This document shows, one piece after another, positions 44,057 to 51,802 of a DNA stretch of 64,000 bases. Numbering within the stretch: position 1 is the first letter of the stretch; each line of letters begins with the position of its first letter. Origin of the DNA: Gemmatimonadetes bacterium bin94. Lineage in GTDB: Bacteria > Gemmatimonadota > Gemmatimonadetes > Longimicrobiales > Gaopeijiaceae. Both the position numbers and the translations under genes were made by a program. Where the stretch lies: positions 145,019-209,018 of the forward strand of contig MPNE01000003.1 in the NCBI GenBank assembly GCA_002238865.1. The letters are read 5' to 3'. The notes beneath the pieces were generated by a model. It had not been told where the DNA came from. It ran no database searches and saw only the letters and a list, made by a program, of their open reading frames with translations.

Positions 44057-44559
44057 GGGCGCACGGGCGACGGGGTTCGGAGCGCGGTCTCCCGCGCTCG
44101 ACCGCTGGTCTCCCAGCGGCGCGGTTGGCCGGGGGTTCCAGGGGGGCGCAGCGTCCCCCTTGCCAGACCGCAGTGTTCAACACTGCGTGGGCTGGCTTAG
44201 GCACCTCAACGGTGCCGGACAGCCCACTGGCGAGCGCGCCGAATGGCCTCGGGCGACCGGAATCTCGGGTCGGTGGAGTCTCCATACCCGTACACGGAGA
44301 GGCCTGGCTCCGACCGTGTCAACCGCCCGATTCGAGGCGGTTTCCCAAGGCTTCCAGAGCCGTCCCGAAGCCGCATCAAGCTCCGCCAGCGGCGCCCCCG
44401 TTACCTCCCGACGCGCAAACATTGAACTCCTCTCTCGCGGGCTCGGAAGCGCTGTCCGACGAGGGGGCGCTGGAACACGGATGGGACTAGCTTCGAAGCT
44501 CGGGTCGGGCGAGCTTGGAAGCTCGGGTCGGAATCACTGCGAATGGGAGCGCCTTGGGG
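44057..44559. other. Candidate oriT region with clustered inverted repeats
   Basis: Immediately upstream of mobC are several compact inverted repeats: GAGCGCGG/CCGCGCTC (44080-44099), CGCTGG/CCAGCG (44103-44118), GGGGGGCGC-A-GCGTCCCCC (44142-44159, with one G-T), GCAGTGTT-C-AACACTGC (44170-44186), and GGCACC/GGTGCC (44200-44216). Such a field next to mobC/mobA is the expected place for oriT. A related sequence occurs in reverse at 53841-53896. The nic site cannot be located by eye. Confidence 0.6.
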
Positions 44560-45312
44560 ATGCAGCCAGAGCAAGCACGGAAGCTACTACGAGGGATTCT
44601 TCGAGAAATCTCTGATGGCCGCGGGGTAGCCCGCACAGACGATTTCCGCGGTCTCCGACAGGTGGACGCGAAGACCCGCGAGGCGCGGATGATCATTCAG
44701 TCGCTGTCTGGGGTTGGCGAGAGCCTCGCGCGTGAGATGGACGAGGATTCTGACTTCAGCATGAACAGCCGTCGCGTACGGCTGGAGGCGCTGGCAGGGT
44801 ACTGTCGCACCGCTTTGCGCCTGCTCGCTGCGGGGGCAATTCAGACAGCGGGCAAGAAACCGAGAATCGTACGCGCGCCAGCGAACATCGCCACGCTCAC
44901 TACCATCATGCCTGATCTGCAGGGCGTTATTGAAGACAGATGGCTGGAAGCTCAAAAGTGCCAACACGCCGGGGCGTATCTGGCGGCGGTCATTATGATG
45001 GGCAGCATTCTGGAAGCACTCCTGCTGGCGCGAGCCACGATGTCACGAGAGGAGGCTTACCGCTCGTCGGCGGCGACCCAAACACAGTTGGAGAAATGGA
45101 GCCTGGACAGGCTTGTCAACGTGTCCGCCGAGCGCGGATGGATCAAGTCTGATCGCAAGAGCTTCGGACATGCGCTACGCCATTCTCGGAACGTGGTTCA
45201 CCCATGGAACCATGTCGCGAGCAAAGCCAACTTCGACAAATCGACCTGCACGCTGTGCTGGCAAACCCTTCGTGCGTCGGTTGACGACCTGATCGCTTCA
45301 GTGTCACCCTAG
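44560..45312 (+). CDS. HEPN-like helical protein of unknown function
   Basis: A 250-aa soluble, mostly helical protein. The start at ATG 44560 has GGGAG ten bases upstream; a TTG at 44515 is possible. The C-terminal part has AAVIMMGSILEALLLARATM, then ALRHSRNVVHPWNHV. The latter contains R-x3-H (RNVVH), the pattern of HEPN ribonucleases and HEPN-like domains. No partner nucleotidyltransferase is adjacent. It sits between the mob cassette and the restriction-modification genes, in a region rich in defence functions; a role in RNA-targeting defence is possible but unproven. Confidence 0.5.
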   Translation: MQPEQARKLLRGILREISDGRGVARTDDFRGLRQVDAKTREARMIIQSLSGVGESLAREMDEDSDFSMNSRRVRLEALAGYCRTALRLLAAGAIQTAGKKPRIVRAPANIATLTTIMPDLQGVIEDRWLEAQKCQHAGAYLAAVIMMGSILEALLLARATMSREEAYRSSAATQTQLEKWSLDRLVNVSAERGWIKSDRKSFGHALRHSRNVVHPWNHVASKANFDKSTCTLCWQTLRASVDDLIASVSP

Positions 45313-45449
45313 CTGCTGGACGAAGGCGTCAGGTTAGGCTTCCCCGTCCCCCGCTCACGCACGAATCGCCAATTCTCCCGTTTTCTGGGGGGCGTCCGTA
45401 GGATCGCCTTCATGATATTCTCCGGCGTGTCCGGTATCGGTTCCGGCAT
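45309..45449 (-). CDS. Small 46-aa protein with PDTPENI motif
   Basis: A short protein beginning MPEPIPDTPENIMKAILRTP followed by a basic stretch (PRKRENWRFVRERG). GGTGGAG lies six bases upstream of the ATG at 45449; a longer start at 45527 overlaps the restriction gene. I recall similar small proteins with a PDTPENI start near restriction and phage genes. It might be a small regulator, such as a control protein, but it has no recognisable helix-turn-helix. Convergent with the HEPN-like gene, overlapping it by 4 bases. Confidence 0.4.
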   Translation of the reverse strand: MPEPIPDTPENIMKAILRTPPRKRENWRFVRERGTGKPNLTPSSSS

Positions 45450-45501
45450 CGGATACTCCACCGGACGACCGCGTGGGCGTCTTCTATTACCGCCCATGGC
45501 C

Positions 45502-46050
45502 CTATCTCCGCCGTGGTGGCAGCCCACTGAGGTTGGTGACCATTTTCGGAAGGGCCTCGCCTGGACCGTCGTGGCGGAACGCTACGATGGAGACAGGGCG
45601 GTCGCTGGCCCATTGCTCCACATATTTGACTGCCGTCCGGAGATTCGGTGTGCGATCCGTTAGGAACCGCGAGAGCGTGTCGTCGGGCACGATGATGATG
45701 CCGACATCAATCACGCCGGTGGAAAGGCTCGCCTGAAGGTGCATCACATCAACGGCCACCAAATCGCTTCGCGACGATACTTGGACCTCGACCCCAATCT
45801 TCGCGCCCCGGTCGTTACTCTTGGTCCAGTCGATCCCACCTGAAGCGACCTTGGTCCACCCACCCAGGTCAGCAAACCCTCGGTCGATCTGGCGCCGCAG
45901 ATCCCGGGTACCGTTCGCGTGGCGTTCTTGCCTTACGAGCAACTGGAAGTCCAGTGTCCCGAGTGCCTCTTCCACGAGTCCTGCCAGGCCATGGCGTTCG
46001 ACGATGCGGTTGAAGCCGTTGTACTCCCGCCGGTCGGTGATTCGGGGCAT
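45502..46050 (-). CDS. Type II restriction endonuclease, BglII/BstYI-like
   Basis: A 182-aa protein four bases after the methyltransferase gene. Its core reads GGIDWTKSN, then GVEVQVSSRSDLVAVDVMHL. The Asp of IDW and the Glu and Gln of EVQ correspond to the D...E-x-Q metal site of BglII-like enzymes, in which Gln replaces the usual catalytic Lys. That active-site pattern plus gene order supports a restriction enzyme; the recognition sequence cannot be predicted reliably, although BglII-type enzymes cut near GATC. No frameshift seen. Confidence 0.7.
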   Translation of the reverse strand: MPRITDRREYNGFNRIVERHGLAGLVEEALGTLDFQLLVRQERHANGTRDLRRQIDRGFADLGGWTKVASGGIDWTKSNDRGAKIGVEVQVSSRSDLVAVDVMHLQASLSTGVIDVGIIIVPDDTLSRFLTDRTPNLRTAVKYVEQWASDRPVSIVAFRHDGPGEALPKMVTNLSGLPPRRR

Positions 46051-46054
46051 TGAG

Positions 46055-46945
46055 TCAGGCCGTCAAAAGACCGGGGTTCGGAGCCGAGTTCGCAGAGCAC
46101 CTTGAGTGGCAGGTGGCTTCTTCCACGTAATCGTCATTCTGATGGTTCACGATTTCGCCGCGGAGGCGAGCTTTGGTAGCGTCAGGAGACTCGATTTCAA
46201 TGCCGATCCATCGCCGCTGCTTCTGCTCGCACACCGCGTAGGTCGTGCCGCTGCCCCCGAACGGATCGAGCACCACGTCACCCGGGCGGGTGCTCATTTC
46301 GACAATCCGTTCCAAGACCTTCGTGCTCAGGACGTTCGCGGTGCGGGTCTTGGGCTTGAACTTCGGGTGCCGCACGGGCGGGATATCGGTCCACACATCC
46401 TTGAGGTTGACGCCGTTTGGGTTCATGGCGCTACGGTGTCCACCGTAGTCTCTGATCTCGCCCCCACAATGCCGACACGTCTCGATGGGGGTGCGTATCC
46501 GCTGGAATCGACGGGGCTTCCCCTTCGTGTAGTAAATGAGCGAGTAGTGTGCTGGGTATAGCCGTCCCGGAATCGGAAGGCAATTCTTCTGCTCCACGGC
46601 GATCCAGTGCCGGAACTCAAGGCCCAAACCGTCCAGAAAAGCCCCGAGACGGATGTTCCACTTCGGCAGATTGTAGATGAAGATGGCCCCACCGGGACGA
46701 ATGACCCGAACGCACTCCTCCACCCACTCCCGGCACCACGAGATGTACCGTTCCTCCGGGTGGTCGTCGGTAGTCCGCGAGCCATATCGCTTCTTGAGGT
46801 TGAACGGTGGGTCCGCGAACACCGTGTCCACGGATTCAGCCGCTAGGGTAGGAAGAACGGCAATGCAATCCGCTTGGAATAGCATCCCCAACTCGGTCGT
46901 CAACACGGGCTCGATCCGACCGTTTTGCACCGCTTGGCCCTTCAT
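46055..46945 (-). CDS. DNA adenine/cytosine-N4 methyltransferase (beta class)
   Basis: A 296-aa methyltransferase. Motif IV is VDTVFADPPFNL near the N-terminus and motif I VVLDPFGGSGTTYAV near the C-terminus: the order IV then I is the beta class of N4-cytosine or N6-adenine methylases. A Cys pair ETCRHCGGEI may bind zinc. It would protect sites cut by the adjacent endonuclease. The start ATG 46945 overlaps the stop of the upstream IS1595-like fragment (ATGA), so the two are coupled; a longer frame to 47437 has no support. Confidence 0.85.
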   Translation of the reverse strand: MKGQAVQNGRIEPVLTTELGMLFQADCIAVLPTLAAESVDTVFADPPFNLKKRYGSRTTDDHPEERYISWCREWVEECVRVIRPGGAIFIYNLPKWNIRLGAFLDGLGLEFRHWIAVEQKNCLPIPGRLYPAHYSLIYYTKGKPRRFQRIRTPIETCRHCGGEIRDYGGHRSAMNPNGVNLKDVWTDIPPVRHPKFKPKTRTANVLSTKVLERIVEMSTRPGDVVLDPFGGSGTTYAVCEQKQRRWIGIEIESPDATKARLRGEIVNHQNDDYVEEATCHSRCSANSAPNPGLLTA

Positions 46946-47364
46946 ATCGCGAACTCCCCGTCCTGGGCCTGCCCTCCGCGTGGACTTCCGAAGCGCGGCT
47001 GTCCATCCTCCCAAGCCTCCCGAAGGCGGTGAGCAAGAAACCACGCTGCGGTCTGGCTGATCCCCAAGTCCTGGTGCAGCCTCATGCTGGCTTGGCTGTT
47101 CGCCTCGGTGGTGATCAGATGGGCGGCCATGGCCCAAACCTGATACCCGAGGTTGCTCCCCGCCATGGCGGTCCCTGTCCTCACACAGAAGAACTTCCGG
47201 CAGCTCCGGCACCGGTAGGGCTGGCTCGGGTGCGTTGCGCCAATCTGGACGTCCGTCTCGTCGCAGTGCGGGCAGCAGGGCTCCCCGCCCCAGCGACATT
47301 CCGCGATCCACTGCTCTGCCGCAGCGCCGTCGGGAAACCTGCGTTGCAGATCCGTCAGCGACAT
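46942..47364 (-). CDS. IS1595-family transposase N-terminal fragment (truncated)
   Basis: A 140-aa protein matching the N-terminal part of IS1595 transposases: FPDGAAAEQWIAECRWGG, then a zinc ribbon with CPHC, YRCRSCRKFFCVRTGT, and ISQTAAWFLAHRLREAWEDG. The protein ends just before the DDE catalytic region, so it cannot transpose. It stops at the junction with the methyltransferase gene, with an ATGA overlap. It might be a decayed transposase or a domesticated DNA-binding leader; the overlapped start hints it is now the first gene of the R-M operon. Confidence 0.75.
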   Translation of the reverse strand: MSLTDLQRRFPDGAAAEQWIAECRWGGEPCCPHCDETDVQIGATHPSQPYRCRSCRKFFCVRTGTAMAGSNLGYQVWAMAAHLITTEANSQASMRLHQDLGISQTAAWFLAHRLREAWEDGQPRFGSPRGGQAQDGEFAI

Positions 47365-47509
47365 ACTGCTTCGGCCACTCCTTTCCGGTCCGACACTGGT
47401 CGGCCTCTGGGCTCAAATTACCGGCTAATCGTAACATCGAAACGCTTGGGTGTACAGTCAGAGTCAGGCCCCTCCGCGTGCTTGGCCGACCTGATCAAGC
47501 TCTACTTGC

Positions 47510-48730
47510 CTACCGGGACGCGGCAAGCTGCCCGGGCTCGATCTTCCCGGCCCGGAGCCGGTCCAGGTAGTCGGCCCAGGCCTGCATCATCTGTCTCCGC
47601 TCGGGCAGGAACTTCGTCCGGTTGTAGGCGCGGCCGTTCGGATCCCTGACGCGGTGGGCCAGTTGGTGCTCGATGAAGTCGGGCCGGAAGCCCAGCACCT
47701 CGTCCAGAATCGTGCGCGCCATCGCGCGGAATCCGTGAAGGGTCATCCGGTCGCTCGGGATGTCCAACGCCCGGAACGCGCCCAACAGCGTGGCGGGACT
47801 CATCGACCGCTCCCGCTTCGGATAGCGCGCGTTCGGGAAGACGAAGCGGTGATGCCCGGTCAGCGTGTGAACCTCACGCAGAATCCCGACCGACTGACGC
47901 GCCAGCGGAACGATGTGCGGCGTACCGGTCTTGCCGACCGTGTAGCGCCACTCGGCCGACTCCAGATCGATGCCGGCCCACTCGGCCTTCCGCAACTCGC
48001 CGGGCCGTACGAAGAGCAGCGGCAACAGGCGGAGCGCGCAGCGGACGGGAAGCGTTCCCGAGTAGCCGTCCAGGAGTCGGAGCAGCGGGGCGACCTCCTT
48101 GGGGTCGGTGATTGCGGCGTAGTGTTTGATCTTGGTAGGCGGCAGCGCCCCGCGCAGGTCCCACGAAACGTCCCGCTCCGCACGGCCCGTCGCCACAGCG
48201 TAGCGTAGCACCCGCCCGCAGGTCTGGAGGATCGTGTGGGCCATCGGCAGGTGGCCGCGTTCCTCGACGCGGCGCACCACGGCCAGCAGTTCCGGCGCGG
48301 TGATCTCGGCAACCGCCGTGGCACCGATGTAGGGGAAGACGTCGTGCCGAAACTCGCGTTCCAGCCTCTTCGAGTGCCCTATCGACCAATTGGGCGAGTG
48401 CTTGGCGAGCCATTCGGTGGCCACGGCCTCGAAGCTGTTCTTGGCCCATTGCCGCCGGGACCGCTTCTGAGCCTTCCGGTGGGCGCTCGGGTCGATGTCC
48501 CGCGCCAGCAGCTTGCGGGCCTTGTCCCTGCGCTCCCGCGCGAGCTTCAGCGAGACCTCGGGATAGATCCCCATCGAGATGCGCTTCTCCCTGCCCGCGA
48601 AGCGGTACTTGAAGCGCCACGCCTTGGTGCCGCGCGGTGCGATTTCGAGGTAGAGGCCGCGGCTGTCGTAGAGCTTGCGCGGCTTCTCGCGGGGCTTGGC
48701 CTTGCGGATGGCGGTGGCTGTCAGTGGCAT
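47510..48730 (-). CDS. P4-type tyrosine recombinase (integrase)
   Basis: A 406-aa intact integrase. The N-terminal DUF4102-like arm-binding domain (MPLTATAIRKAKPREKPRKL, DSRGLYLEIAPRGTKAWRFK) is typical of P4-family integrases. Catalytic residues are visible: Arg in LFVRPGELRKAEW, His/Arg in LHGFRAMART, His in HQLAHRV and the Tyr nucleophile in GRAYNRTKF. It would insert the island at a chromosomal site, often a tRNA gene, though none is seen nearby. The AlpA-type regulator and mob genes lie downstream of it. An AT-richer stretch with ATTCCTGGAAT symmetry lies upstream. Confidence 0.9.
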   Translation of the reverse strand: MPLTATAIRKAKPREKPRKLYDSRGLYLEIAPRGTKAWRFKYRFAGREKRISMGIYPEVSLKLARERRDKARKLLARDIDPSAHRKAQKRSRRQWAKNSFEAVATEWLAKHSPNWSIGHSKRLEREFRHDVFPYIGATAVAEITAPELLAVVRRVEERGHLPMAHTILQTCGRVLRYAVATGRAERDVSWDLRGALPPTKIKHYAAITDPKEVAPLLRLLDGYSGTLPVRCALRLLPLLFVRPGELRKAEWAGIDLESAEWRYTVGKTGTPHIVPLARQSVGILREVHTLTGHHRFVFPNARYPKRERSMSPATLLGAFRALDIPSDRMTLHGFRAMARTILDEVLGFRPDFIEHQLAHRVRDPNGRAYNRTKFLPERRQMMQAWADYLDRLRAGKIEPGQLAASR

Positions 48731-49081
48731 GTTGGGGCATCCTGTGAGAGCTATGGAAGTATGCCCCCGAATGATGCCCCAATAAATTTCCGGCTGTCAA
48801 GGGGTGAAAGCGGATCGTGTCGGAACACGAGAAGCTGATAAGTCATTGCAATAAAAGCATTCCTGGAATCTCTTGGGACTTCGATGAACATCAATATATA
48901 GTTCGCTCCCAGCCAGCAGTCCCTCCGGGAAGGGTGTCGAGCGCCGCTTCGAAGGCGGCGCAGGACTGTTGGCCGACCGCCCGGCCGTTAGTCTGTCGGG
49001 CGTTGCAGGGGGAGCTGGAAGCCCTGAGTGCGCGGGCCGCATCGCGGCCCGGGCGGTCGGACCATCGTCCACAGACCGCCC
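48731..49081. other. 351-bp region between integrase and HU gene, no gene
   Basis: No coding gene is supported. The stretch at about 48780-48900 is markedly AT-richer than its neighbours and contains a short near-palindrome (GATTCC-T-GGAATC-like) and the run ACATCAATATATAG, which could be recombinase or integration-host sites. The next part has a GGCCGACCGCCCGGCC-like hairpin. Confidence 0.4.
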
Positions 49082-49393
49082 TTAGCGGCTTTTCATTCCG
49101 GAGACGCCGGCGGCTCGGTCCACTCGGTTGCGCAGTTGGATTGAGGGTTTGAAGACCGGCACATCGCGGGCCGGAACCTCGACTGCCTCTCCGGTCCTGG
49201 GGTTGCGGGCCGCGCGGGCCTTGCGGTTCCGCACCTTGAAGGTGCCGAACCCCCGGAGTTCGATGCGGTCGCCTCGCGCGAGTGCGTCCTTCACGGCGTC
49301 GAGGAAGGTGTCAACCGCCAGCCCGCATTCCCTCTTGGTGACTCGCGGTCCGATCGCATCGGCGACCTGCTCGACGAGGTCGGCTTTGGTCAT
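49082..49393 (-). CDS. HU-family DNA-binding protein
   Basis: A 103-aa nucleoid protein. MTKADLVEQVADAIGPRVTK at the N-terminus, the body IELRGFGTFKVRNRKARAAR and ARNPRTGEAVEVPA are all HU/IHF features; the C-terminal VFKPSIQLRNRV follows. GAGGAG lies just upstream of the ATG at 49393. Like IHF it may assist recombination by the neighbouring integrase. An upstream in-frame start at 49498 is less likely. Confidence 0.9.
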   Translation of the reverse strand: MTKADLVEQVADAIGPRVTKRECGLAVDTFLDAVKDALARGDRIELRGFGTFKVRNRKARAARNPRTGEAVEVPARDVPVFKPSIQLRNRVDRAAGVSGMKSR

Positions 49394-49654
49394 CCTCTTC
49401 TCCTCACGCGAAGTGTGGCCAAGTCCTGCCGCTCCATTATGATAACGTACGCGGCGAACCCCGGCGGCAATTCGGGTCGCGGGCCAGCTTCTGGGCAAGG
49501 TTGGGGCCGACGGGTGGCTCCCCCGCGGCAGGGTTACGGCCCTGAATGAATCAGGATGGACACGGTGCCGTTCTCCGTCTTATCTTTCTCCTAAGAAGTT
49601 AGGTTACAGGGCTCTGCCCCCGGGAACTCGCGACCTGAAAGAGGGGAAGGCAGG

Positions 49655-50923
49655 ATGCACCGCAAGAGAATGTTCGATCCGGCAAGGGCGGCCATGTTGT
49701 CGCTGGCGATGGCTGCGGTCGCAACCAGTTTCCACGAAGGCATCGCCCAAGACAGCACCGCCGGCCAGAGCCGCGACAGCGCCGGGATTCGTATTGTCGA
49801 GAACGTTCGTCCCGCCGATGATTCGCGGCTTCCGTGGGGGATCGGACCGGAGCCAACGGTGTCGATTGGCGCGGTGGTCGGCGACGAGGCATACCTGCTC
49901 CACCGGGTAAGCGACGCGGTCGTACTTCCAGACGGGCGGATAGTTGTCGCAAACTCGGGAACGAACGAGCTGCGGGTGTTCGATGGCGCAGGTGTCCACT
50001 TGGCGACGTGGGGTCGAGAAGGCGAAGGACCGGGGGAGTTCATGGACCTGACAGGGGTTGACACATGGCCCGGCGATTCCCTCGTCGCGTGGGATTCCCG
50101 GAGCCGCTCGATCTCGGTATTGGGCGCCGGGGGAATGTTCGGACGCTCGTTCGTCCTCGAAGCGGGCGCGCGTCCGGCTCCCGCTCCTCGCGGGGCGACA
50201 CGGTCACGACGCGACCGTCCGCTTGAACTGCGGGTCGTGCTCGACGACGGAAGCATCCTCGGGCGGATCGGGGAAGTCACGGGCGAAGGATATCGGCGTT
50301 CGCGGGAGACCTACCTGTTGAGGCGAGCCGACACCGCCTCGCCGGTGGAGTTCGGCACCCACCCCGGGCAGGAGTCATACCTCGCCTTCATGAACGGCAT
50401 GCCGGTGTTGGGCAATTTGCCCTTTGGACGTTCGCTCTGGGAAGCCGAGTGGGGCGAACTGGTCGTCATTACCCCCGACGACGAATACGAGATCCGAGCC
50501 TACGAGCGGACTACCGGCGCACTTGCCCGCATCGTCCGTCGAGAGTACGACAACCGCCCGCCCACCCGCGAGGAAGTCGACGAGGCGCTCGATGCAGCGC
50601 TGGAGCGGGCCGGATTGACCGGACAGCGGCTGGAGATGGCCCGCCAGGGATACGGGGACATGCCCCTTGTGGAGCGATTCCCAGCCTTTCGGATGCTGCT
50701 GACCGATCCACTGGATCACCTCTGGGTGCGCGAGGCCACCCTTCCCGGAATCGACCGGCCCGCGCCGCTCTGGACGGTCTTCGACCCGGAGGGGAGGGCG
50801 CTGGGGTTCATCGAGACGCCCGACGGACTGACCGTTTTCGAGATCGGTGCCGACTATCTGCTTGGGCGTATGAGGGATGATGTGGGAGTGGAGTCAGTCC
50901 AGGTTTGGGCGCTGGAGCGGTAG
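49655..50923 (+). CDS. Secreted 6-bladed beta-propeller protein
   Basis: A 422-aa protein with a signal-like N-terminus (RAAMLSLAMAAVATSFHEGI then AQD). Propeller signatures include VVLPDGRIVVANSGTNELRV, GREGEGPGEFMDLTG and a second-half strand YEIRAYERTTGALARIVRRE. EGPGEF matches the family motif in the propeller protein at 39-40 kb. It lacks a lipobox. It stands alone with no adjacent peptide gene. Function unknown; secreted propellers of this type are abundant in related genomes. Confidence 0.8.
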   Translation: MHRKRMFDPARAAMLSLAMAAVATSFHEGIAQDSTAGQSRDSAGIRIVENVRPADDSRLPWGIGPEPTVSIGAVVGDEAYLLHRVSDAVVLPDGRIVVANSGTNELRVFDGAGVHLATWGREGEGPGEFMDLTGVDTWPGDSLVAWDSRSRSISVLGAGGMFGRSFVLEAGARPAPAPRGATRSRRDRPLELRVVLDDGSILGRIGEVTGEGYRRSRETYLLRRADTASPVEFGTHPGQESYLAFMNGMPVLGNLPFGRSLWEAEWGELVVITPDDEYEIRAYERTTGALARIVRREYDNRPPTREEVDEALDAALERAGLTGQRLEMARQGYGDMPLVERFPAFRMLLTDPLDHLWVREATLPGIDRPAPLWTVFDPEGRALGFIETPDGLTVFEIGADYLLGRMRDDVGVESVQVWALER

Positions 50924-51081
50924 AGCAACTATTCTGCTTGCAGGGTGCACCTGGCGTCACGTCTTCCGCACCGGCCAGCACGAAGCGGCGCCCTCGATGG
51001 CGTTGGCTGCAGCAGACGCTTCGGGGCCTCGGGACTCGGCCGTACCGGGTGTCCAATGGCCTTCCTGCAAGGACTGCTGAA

Positions 51082-51220
51082 ACCGTAGCGACCTCCCTGG
51101 GAGGGTGGGATGGCATGCACATCCCAACCCTCCTCGATGCCACACCGGGCATCGAAAAAGGGGGGTCGCTACGGTCACGGCCTCCGGTTCCAGCGCGGCG
51201 CAGCCGCCCCGGAGGCCGTG
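51082..51220. other. Multi-stem structured element (candidate structured RNA)
   Basis: Four nested or adjacent stems are visible. Stem 1: ACCGTAGCGACCTCCC (51082-51097) with GGGGGGTCGCTACGGT (51160-51175), 16 bp with one G-U. Inside it are stem 2 (GAGGGT-GGGAT 51101-51111 with ATCCC-AACCCTC 51121-51132, one-base bulge) and stem 3 (CGATGCC 51135-51141 with GGCATCG 51148-51154). Right after is stem 4: CACGGCCTCCGG (51176-51187) with CCGGAGGCCGTG (51209-51220), 12 bp perfect. The three-way-junction arrangement is more than chance GC pairing would give. Confidence 0.45.
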
Positions 51221-51480
51221 GTGCAACCGCAAGCAGGACAACGGCATCCGCAAGGGGCGGACCTGCACGTACGAAACACGTTTGAGCGCACATCGACCCC
51301 GATTTCACATGTGCGCCCCCAGATCGGCATCGGGCATGCCGAGAACCGCCTCCACGTCACTGCGTCCCGCCCAAAGACATCGAAGCTCCGGCACGGTCGG
51401 TGGATGGCGTGTCTCCGGCCCGATTTCGGGCTTCGGGACACCTCCTTCTGGCGGAGGCGGCTTCTCTCCCGATACTTCAT

Positions 51481-51595
51481 GCGTGCAGATCGTGCAGTCC
51501 ATCATCCAAAGGAATCGAATGATGGCATGCACGAAACGAAGTCGGCGCTCGTACGGCGCTGGCGAATGGGGCCGGAACCGGGTTCGGGTGTTTTT
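51481..51595 (+). repeat. Dispersed repeat, integrase 5' end, copy 1 (paired with 57229-57343)
   Basis: About 115 bp with near-identical wording to 57229-57343 in the same orientation, spanning a short leader (GCAGATCGTGCAGTCCATC) and the first codons of a degraded integrase. Shared upstream motifs such as CTGGCGGA suggest the similarity extends weakly further. It marks two former insertion sites of related elements. Confidence 0.75.
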
Positions 51596-51626
51596 CCCCG
51601 CATTTTTGACGGTGCGCACTAAGTGA
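51522..51626 (+). pseudogene. Truncated integrase N-terminus
   Basis: The reading frame starts MACTKRSRRSYGAGEWGRNR and continues RVRVFFPAFLTVRTK before a stop. The first 22 residues match the second copy at 57268; the rest is unrelated. It is the front end of a tyrosine-recombinase-like protein, cut off after the first 25 codons, and not functional. Confidence 0.65.
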
Positions 51627-51802
51627 ATATGCCACAATAGTTTATGGAAACTATCAATCCATAGCGCCCCCAGATCCATCCCACACCGCTCATCCCGTCG
51701 GCCAGCAGCCCGAGGCCGCCAGCGCACCCCTCCAGACGGGAACGGAATAGCGCTTCAGGACCTCCCCCGAAACCCCTTGGAACACGAGCGGCCGACAGGC
51801 GT

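Noticed and set aside
51082..51220. Retron non-coding RNA
   Set aside because: No reverse transcriptase gene is adjacent; the structure alone does not support a retron.
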